Made by a program: the position numbers and the translations under genes. Source: Aedes albopictus (lineage: Eukaryota; Arthropoda; Insecta; Diptera; Culicidae). From it: a stretch of 64,000 nt of DNA. Within the stretch, counting starts at the first letter, position 1; the number at the start of each line of letters is the position of its first letter. Under the pieces are notes generated by a model. It made no database searches. It saw only the letters and a list, made by a program, of their open reading frames with translations, and was not told the origin of the DNA. Location of the stretch: NCBI RefSeq assembly GCF_035046485.1, contig NC_085137.1, positions 457,431,004 to 457,495,003 on the forward strand. Direction: 5' to 3'. Positions 56,691 to 64,000 of the stretch are shown here, piece after piece.

Positions 56691-57039
56691 CAAAGCAAAA
56701 GCAGTTACGCCCTTTTGAAATGTTGGTGCCGATATGGTCAAATCTCAACCGTTACGTAGTAATTGAACTTTACATGTTTTGTTTCGGATTATAGCTCGAG
56801 TCGAACCGGAGTTTTACCGCATTGTTTGCTACTAAAAAATGGTTCGGATAGGTCGAGGTGTTCCGGAGTTATGGCCATTTCAGTGATTCGGACCAGCACC
56901 GGTGGAACTGGCCGTATATAAAACTGAACCAAGCCCCATCACACATCAAACTGCGGCGATTTTTGTAACCCTTAGCATGGTTTACGAATTTTATGCGGAA
57001 ACGAACTCTGGAGACCAGAAATTTCATGATTTCGGTCCA

Positions 57040-57610
57040 AAATTCAAGATGACAGCCTGATATTCAAGATGGCGGCTCCAAATTCAAGATGGCGAATGTT
57101 TAATGGAGTTGAAGGACCTGACATCATACAATATGGGTATATTTTGTATGGGGAAGAAGTCTGGACTCCAAAAATGCAAAAATGACAAACGGAGTATCGA
57201 AAATGGTGGTCTAAAATCCAAGATGGCAGCTCAAAGCTCAAAATGACTTCTGTTTAATGGAGTTTTAGGCTCAAAACCATGCAATATGGGTCTATCTGGT
57301 ATTGGGACGAAGTCTGGAGTACAAAAATGAAGATTAAAATATCCAAGATAACGTCTCAAAATTCATGATGGCAGTATTTATAAACTTCAAGATGGCAGCT
57401 GTTTAGGCTTAGGTTTAGGCTCTAAAACCGTTCAATATGGGTATATTTGGTATGGTGAAGACAACCGGAGATCAAAAATAGCTACCAGAATATCCAAGAA
57501 GGCGTCTCAACAATCAAAATGGTGGCTGTTTAATGGAGTTTTGGGCTCAAAATAGCGACCAGAATTTCCAAGCTGTCGGGCTTTAATCCTAAATGGCGGC
57601 TTAAACATCA
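57040..57610 (+). repeat. Degenerate ~150-bp repeat (CAAGATGGCGGCTC, CAATATGGGTATATTTGG)
   Basis: CAATATGGGTMTATYTGG recurs at about 57129, 57285 and 57434 (156 and 149 bp). Between them are many AAGATGGCGGCTCAAAATTC words at about 25-bp spacing. It is a different sequence from the neighbouring array but has a similar period. Confidence 0.75.
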
Positions 57611-57758
57611 AGATTGCGGCTCAAAAATCAAAAACCAGATAAGCGATATGATCTTTGATGCCATGAAATTGATTTCTGTTCTACGTACGAAAGTGCGATT
57701 ATCATCAACATGTCACTTGACTTGTGTTGAAATGTGTTTTCGAAGGCACGAGAAAGGC

Positions 57759-58019
57759 GCCATCACCGCTAGGTGGATTAATTAGGGTTTTTTTTTCAAA
57801 TTCAATAAATTACCGCTTGAGGAAAGTTTTAAACAAAACTTTTTCATCAAACTGCTCACTGATGTTCATAGCTGATGTTTAAGAAAGTTTGATCATACCA
57901 GATTATACTGTGCAGTTGTTACATTTTTTCAAAACTGCGTCCAGAAAACACCAAGAATTTGATCAAAAATTAAAACAATGCTGTAATGGTTCATTACGCA
58001 ACGCAAATCAGTGCTGTAA
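57759..58019. other. Unassigned AT-rich spacer
   Basis: Nothing recognised. Confidence 0.4.
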
Positions 58020-58126
58020 TGAAGCAGGACTTCCAGGAATATTTTGTGGAGGAATTCAGACTAAAAAAAGGAATCCTAGAAGAATTCCAACGAGTTATTC
58101 CCTGAATCCTCGGAGGAATCCCTGAA
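58020..58126 (+). repeat. Short GGAATTCC repeat remnant
   Basis: GGAGGAATTCAGAC, AGAAGAATTCCAAC and CGGAGGAATCCCTG units directly precede the SINE head. The same motif resumes at 59028 after it, consistent with insertion of the SINE into the repeat. Confidence 0.65.
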
Positions 58127-58130
58127 ATTG

Positions 58131-58870
<740 letters not shown>

Positions 58871-59092
58871 AATGTTTGAGCAGCTTAAATTGCACTTTGA
58901 GAATAAGTGGAGTGTCCCAGCCCTTATTCATTTGGATCTCAATGCAATTGGTACCAGCTCAAATCAATCACAGAGGAGCAACCATTGACATGTACAGTCA
59001 GATTTGATCGTTTGATCGTTGATCAAATCCTCGGAGGAATCCCTGAAATAATCCAGGAGGAATTCCGGCATAAATTCCTGAAAGAACCCTCG
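58871..59092. other. Unassigned, with GGAATTCC remnant at 59028-59090
   Basis: A few GGAGGAATCCCTGAAATAAT units are present. GATTTGATCGTTTGATCGTT at about 59002 is a small tandem. The frame 58907-59164 crosses a MITE end and is not a gene. Confidence 0.45.
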
Positions 59093-59255
59093 CAAGCAAC
59101 ACACATGTCTTTCAATAGTTACGGCAGCGCAAGTTTTGATTGTATAGAAGTCAATATGACGTAATTCTAACATTGTGTTTGAATAATGTCACAATAAAAT
59201 CCATACAACACAAACTTGCGCTGCTGCAACTCATATATGACATACGTGTTGCTTG
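59093..59255. mobile_element. Palindromic MITE (CAAGCAACACACATG ends), copy 1
   Basis: CAAGCAACACACATGTC and its inverted partner ending TGTTGCTTG. Both halves contain GGCAGCGCAAGTTTTG or its complement. Same family as 61440-61606. The flanks are GGAATTCC repeat. Confidence 0.88.
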
Positions 59256-59426
59256 ACCTGAGGGCAATCCATGAAAGATCCCCATAAGGAATTCTAGGAG
59301 GGAATCCTTAGAGGAACCCATGTAGTAATCTCTGAAGGAAACCCCGATTGGTTTCTTGAAAAATCATCGAATGAATCTCGGAAGGATTCCCTGAAGGAGT
59401 CTCTCCCCCTGGCCAACATTATTCTA
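59256..59426 (+). repeat. GGAATTCC repeat remnant
   Basis: GGAATTCTAGGAGGGAATCC, GAGGAACCC and TGAAGGAGTC units at 59285-59402. Confidence 0.6.
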
Positions 59427-59612
59427 CTTCTTCTTCTATTGAAGGACTTTCTTTGCCAGCCATTGCATGATTTTGTCTATTGTGAGGTAAGCACAATAAT
59501 ACACTATGCCCAGGGAGTCGAGAAAATTTTCCCGACCGGAACGGGAATCGAACCCGCCATCTCCGGATTGACGATCCATAGCCTTAACCGCTAGTCTTAC
59601 TGGGAATCCCAG
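59427..59612 (-). mobile_element. tRNA-derived SINE, minus strand
   Basis: Read on the minus strand, the head has TAGTGGTTAAGGCTATGG (A-box region) and GGCGGGTTCGATTCCCG (B box, about 59542-59554). GAGAAAATTTTC...GACTCCCTGGGCATAGTG and a TTCTTCTTC (GAAGAA) tail follow. Same family as 59700-59971 on the opposite strand; it resembles Aedes tRNA-related SINEs of the Feilai type. Confidence 0.82.
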
Positions 59613-59699
59613 ACCAACATAATAGGTATCTCTTTCAATTCAACCCAACTCAGAATTATCAATAATCCAGAATTTCAGAAAAATGATCTCAAAAAATTG

Positions 59700-59971
59700 G
59701 GGTTTCCAGTTAGCCTAGTGGTTAAGGCTATGGATAGCCAATCCGGAGACAACGATTTTGATTCCCGTTCTGGTTGTGACAATTTTCTCGACTCCCTGGG
59801 TATAGTGTATCGCTGTACTTGCCTCACAATATACTAATTCATGCAATGGCATGCAAAGAAAGCCTATACAATTAATAACTGTGAAAGTGTTCCAAGAACA
59901 CTAAGTTGAAGCGAGGCAGGCCAAGTCTCAGTGGAGACGTAGAGCCATAAAGAAGAAATATAAGAAAAAAA
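59700..59971 (+). mobile_element. tRNA-derived SINE, plus strand
   Basis: TAGCCTAGTGGTTAAGGCTA (A-box region) and GATTTTGATTCCCGTTCTGG (mutated B box), then the same body (TTCTCGACTCCCTGGGTATA) as the minus-strand copy, plus an extra 3' part (GGCCAAGTCTCAGTGGAGAC) and an AAGAAGAAATATAAG-type A-rich tail. It is longer than the copy at 59427-59612, which seems to lack this 3' part. Confidence 0.85.
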
Positions 59972-60369
59972 AATAAACTATTCCAATAACTTAGGATGTT
60001 ATTCAGTATTTTTTTTTCGAAAACCACAAGAAATTTCGCCAAGTATTTCTCTGGAACACCACTTCAATTTTATCATAGAATTTTAACAAATTGGGATTTA
60101 TGTTCAAGGAATACAAAAAAATACTAAATTTTTCGGATATGCCGAAACCGGTTCCGTTAGGGAAAGAGAGGGTTGTGGAACAATATGCTGCTATATAGTG
60201 CAGTACCTCAAAATTCACGAATTTTCATGATGGAAAATGTGAGTTCTTCCTTCGGATGGGAAGTAAAGCGTGGGTCCCGAGAAGAACTAGCCTAGGCCTA
60301 AAAATCTCGTTAATACAGATAAAAAAATCCAAACAAATGGCATACTAAGAGCAAAAACCTGTGGTTTAT
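59972..60369. other. Unassigned sequence
   Basis: No gene supported. The minus-strand frame 60003-60218 has no recognised domain. Confidence 0.4.
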
Positions 60370-62990
60370 TTATGAACTCCTCCAAGGACACATTAAGAAA
60401 TTCCTCTAGTTATTTCATCAGGAACTTCTCAGGGATTCCTTCAGGAATCGGTCAAGAGCCTTCTCTAAAAATTTCTTATTAGTGAATTCCTCCATGGCCG
60501 TGTTGCAAGGTTCCGAAAGTGATTGTTTCTGGGCTTTTTTCAAGAAATACTCCAGGAATTCCACCCACAATTCCTTCAGATTTTTTACAGGTACTTCTGT
60601 AAGGATGCATCGATAAATTGCTCCTGGAATTTTCCCACGCTTCCAATCATGGATTCCTCCAGAGATTTCTACAAGAATCCCTCTAAGGATTTCATCAGAC
60701 ATTACTCCGGGGATTGGTTCTGGGATATCTTTAGACGTTCCTCCAGTGATTGTTTCAGTGCTCTTTCCGAGGATTGCTTAAGGAATTTCTCCAGGGATTT
60801 CCAAAGGAATTTCATCAGAGATCCTTTTAGACATACGGGTATTTCTTCAAAGATTTCATCAGGGATTTCGCCATATAGTCATTCGAGTATTCTGCTAAAG
60901 ATTACTGTAATAATTCCATCTGGAATAATTCGTAGTATTTCTGCAGGGTTTTTCCCCCTTAATTTTTTTCAGAAAATTTTACCAGAGATTATTGAGGATA
61001 ATCCAGGAATTCATAATAAATGTAGTACAAAAAATCGTTTAACCCTCTTTTGGCATTAGGGTCATTTTTGACCCAAACCGTACACTAGGTCAGCGAGCTG
61101 TTCCCAACTTGATGCATCCAAGGAATCCTTCAAAAATTCGACCAGAAATTGCTGCAAACATGGATTCCTTAAGTTTTTTCTTTGTTTGCAGTGATTATTA
61201 CAAAAACTCTAGCAAAAAGTGTTTCGGGAATTCGTTATGAAAGCTTTCCTGGAATTTCTCAAGGAATTCTTCATGGGATTGCTTTCGGGATTTTCACAGG
61301 GTTTGCTAAGAAATATTGTTTTTCAGATTTTAATGATCTTTTCAGGAATTCTTCCTGGGATTCCTTCAGGAAATCCTCAAGCGATTCTTAGTGAAATTCC
61401 TCCAGAAGTTCATCCAGAGATTCCTCCAGGAATTCTTTCCCCAAGCAACATACATGTTATATAAAAGATTCGACAGCGCAAGTTTTGGTTCTATATAATT
61501 TAATTAGACGTAATTCAAACATATTGTTGGAATAACATCAAATGAACTTCTATACAACGAAAACTTGCGCTGTCGTAACTTTTATATAACATGTGTGTTG
61601 CTTGGGCCGGGGATTCGCTCTTAAATTCCTCAACGGTTTTCTCTGGAAATTCTTCCGGTAATTCCTGCAGGGAATCCTCTTGAAATTCCTCTAGAGATTT
61701 CTCTAGGAATTCCTACACGCATGGAGTTCCTCCATAAATCCCTATAGGTTTTCCTGCAAGAGTCACTTAAGATTTTTTTTTTTCAGTTTTTTTCCAGAAT
61801 TTCCTTCTAGAATTCCGCTAGAAATTTCTCCAGGAATTCATCAAGGGATTTCTCCAGTAAATCCTCTAGGTATTTCCTCAGAACTTCCTTTGAGAATTTT
61901 TCTTGTGATTCCACCGGGAATTTGTCTAGAAGTTCCTCCAGGCATTCCGCCACAGATTCTTTAGGAATTCCTCTAATAAATTCTTGAGGAAATCTTTCAA
62001 GGAATCCTTCAGAAATTTCTCCAGGGATTCCGCCCAGAATTGCTCCAGGTATACTTTCAGAAATTCTTTCAGGAATTCCCCCGGGATTTTTTTAAGGGTT
62101 CCTCCATGATTTCCTGCTGAAATTCCTCCAGGGATTACTCCGGGAATTTTTCCAGAGATTCCGCCTAGAATTTTTCTCTACCGATTCCTCCAGGAATTCC
62201 TTTAGGCATTCCTCCAGGAATTCCTTTAGGTATTCCTCCAGGAACTCTTCCAGGGATTGCTACAGGAATTCATTCCTCCTAGCATTTCTTCAAGGATTGC
62301 TCTAGAAATTTCTTCAGAAATTTCTCTAGGGATTTTTCTAGAAATTCCTCCAGGAATTTTTCCAGGGATTGCTCCAGGAATTCATCCATATCTTCTGGGA
62401 TTCCTCCAGAAATTTCTTCAGGTATACTGTCAGAAATTCCTCAAGAAATTCCTCCCGGGTTTCCTTTAGGCATTACAGCAGGAATTTCTCCAGGAATTGC
62501 TCCGGGAGTTCTTCCTGGAATTGATCCCAGAATTCTTCTAGTGATTCCTCGGGATCTCTTTAAAGACTGAAAGAATTTTTCCTTCAGAAATTTCAGAAAT
62601 CCTGCCATCATCTTTTCCAGGGATATATCCCAGAATTTTTCCAGGGTGTCCTGAAGATTTTTTTGATTCTTTAAGATAGTTTCAGAGGGATGCATACAGG
62701 AGCCTGGAAATTCCCCAAGAAGTCATTCAGGAATTCTTTCACAATTATCTCCAAGAAATCTTCTTGGAGTTCATCCACGGCTCTGTTCAGGAATTCTTTC
62801 GTGCATTGCTTCACGAATACCCTAAGAATTCTAAGTTTTTTTGCCTCAAGAAACCCTTCAAGAAATTATGCATTGACTAAGAGATTCCTCTAGGAGTTTT
62901 CCAGGGATGTTGTGAGGTTGTTCCTCTAGTTAGAAAGTTCTTTAGATACTTTCAGAAATTCTCCAGGGAATGTCTGAAGAGTTTTACAAC
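60370..62990 (-). repeat. Long degenerate GGAATTCC repeat, reverse orientation
   Basis: About 2.6 kb of AATTCCTCCAGGAATTYCT-type units at about 15-bp spacing, interrupted at 61020-61200 and by the MITE at 61440-61606. Several open frames (for example 60523-61059) give Phe/Ser/Ile/Pro-rich peptides; these are repeat artefacts. Confidence 0.88.
61440..61606. mobile_element. Palindromic MITE (CCCAAGCAACA ends), copy 2
   Basis: CCCAAGCAACATACATG and CATGTGTGTTGCTTGGG are inverted ends, and CGACAGCGCAAGTTTT and its complement pair inside. 167 bp. Same family as 59093-59255, again inserted in GGAATTCC repeat. Confidence 0.92.
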
Positions 62991-63410
62991 GATTGATTTA
63001 GAACTTTAGGACTCTAATCGCATTTTTGGTGGGTTTGTCCAAAGCCAGAAAAGTAGCAGATCATTAAATATGATAATACTGATTATTAGGTTAATTAACA
63101 CTGCTTATACCAACAGGGTTTTTGTAACGTAAAGTACCGACAGGCAAAAAAAACGTGGAACTAATTTTTTTGCACATCCATATCTCAGCAGTTAGTGAAC
63201 CAAATTTCAATCTTTTTGCGTTAACGGAATCCTACACTATCCTAGAGAGGTGTAGTGAAAGCCGATTGGAATTTCATGCAGCTTCCGGTGAGAACCAGGC
63301 GAAAACATTAGTTCCACATTTTTAACTTCTTCCGGTTCCGTTTTGTTCCCGGATTGGTTGTGAGTACCATGTCTTTGTAGCGAGTTCTTTCGGAACCTCG
63401 ACAAGATAGC
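62991..63410. other. Unassigned, probably repeat-derived
   Basis: TTCCACNTTTTT/AGTTCCACATTTT words and CTTCCGGTTCCG suggest transposon debris. No gene. Confidence 0.4.
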
Positions 63411-63414
63411 AACA

Positions 63415-64000
63415 TTCTGTCTTCGGCAAAGTTGTTCAGAACAACAACCACTTCCTGGTGATGGGTTTCATAGTTCCGAATTTCCCCACCACGTGGCGCT
63501 AGTGTACATAGCTACTTCCGGTATGACTTTGGAGGGATATAGCACGAGATTGAAGCCAGATAGGAAGATGCGATCTTCGGCAAAGTTGTTCAGGACTACG
63601 AGTACTTCCAGGTCATGAAGAGCATAGTTTAAAAATTCACCACTACGTGGCGCTAGAGTACATAGTGACTTCCGGTACGACTTTGGTGGGATATAGCACG
63701 AGATTGAAGCCAGATAGGAAGATGCGATCTTTGGCAAACTTGTTCAGGACTACGAGTACTTCCATTTCATGAAGTGCATAGTTTGGAATTTCCACGTGGC
63801 GCTAGTATACGTAGCTACTTACGGTATGACTTTGAGGGGTATAGCACGAGATTGATGCCAGATAGGAAGATGCGATCTTCGGCAAAGTTGTTCAGGACTA
63901 CGAGTACTTCTAGGTCATGAAGAGCATAGTTCGAAATTTCACCACCACGTGTCGCTAGTGTACATAGTCACTTCCGGTACGACTTTGGAGGGATATAGCA
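63415..64000 (+). repeat. ~152-bp tandem array running off the window
   Basis: GCACGAGATTGAAGCCAGAT starts at 63542, 63696 and 63844 (one change in the last), with a fourth beginning at 63998: intervals 154, 148 and 154. Other shared words are ATCTTCGGCAAAGTTGTTCA, CACGTGGCGCTAGTGTACAT and ACTTCCGGTACGACTTTGG. The minus-strand frame 63468-63737 is a by-product. The array is cut by the window edge. Confidence 0.93.

Larger units (their letters stand above)
55421..57758. mobile_element. Repeat-filled element with GCCTTTCTCGTRC ends
   Basis: GCCTTTCTCGTAC at 55421 is matched inverted by GCACGAGAAAGGC ending at 57758. The interior is a TG microsatellite and at least two tandem arrays with units of about 150 bp. 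No transposase. The target duplication was not resolved. Confidence 0.65.

Overview
This window looks like repeat-dominated nuclear DNA of a culicine mosquito, most likely Aedes. That is an inference. It rests on the density of TA- and TTAA-flanked palindromic elements, tRNA-derived SINEs, a LOA/Lian-like non-LTR retrotransposon tail, and long degenerate GGAATTCC short-period repeats. There are no bacterial operons, rRNA genes or CRISPR arrays. Almost all long open frames are by-products of repeats whose period is a multiple of 3.

Layout. 1-4.2 kb: degenerate 15-bp GGAATTCC repeats and a small palindromic element. 4.2-7.45 kb: a TTAA-bounded giant palindrome with ~152-bp repeats in its arms and a 24-bp satellite at its core. 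7.8-16.15 kb: a very AT-rich block (4.4 kb of an 11-bp satellite, then AAAATT arrays), possibly enclosed by matching inverted ends. 16.1-19.3 kb: low-repeat, CpG-containing DNA with a possible non-coding first exon. 19.4-26 kb: degenerate GGAATTCC repeats interrupted by nested DNA elements. 26.5-29.75 kb: a long CCCGAGCAGA-ended element. 29.9-39.4 kb: a dense set of palindromic TA/3-bp-TSD elements, one a three-level nest, plus a SINE and a possible first exon near 33.2 kb. 39.5-46.9 kb: ~152-bp repeat families, a reverse-transcriptase relic, and a second TTAA element (41.91-46.89 kb) carrying two LTR-like insertions and a 254-bp MITE. 47.4-47.8 kb: the only convincing host gene, a two-exon secreted C-type-lectin-like protein with its own TATA box. 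48.5-53.4 kb: more palindromic elements and a frameshifted non-LTR retrotransposon 3' end. 55.4-57.8 kb: an element full of ~152-bp tandem repeats. 58.1-60 kb: SINEs and a 220-bp TC microsatellite. 60.4-63 kb: GGAATTCC repeats in the opposite orientation. 63.4-64 kb: another ~152-bp array running off the end.

The main signal outside the gene is architectural. Several different DNA elements carry tandem arrays with the same ~152-bp period. Two of these, bounded by TTAA and piggyBac-like CCC-starting ends, arrange the arrays in inverted orientation. Arrays at 4.6-7.1 kb and 55.8-56.7 kb, otherwise strongly diverged, share two conserved boxes (CATGCGACAYMTCAAAC and GAACCGGTA...GGAAYCGGTTCCGG). 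That pattern would fit a selected small RNA or protein-binding site.
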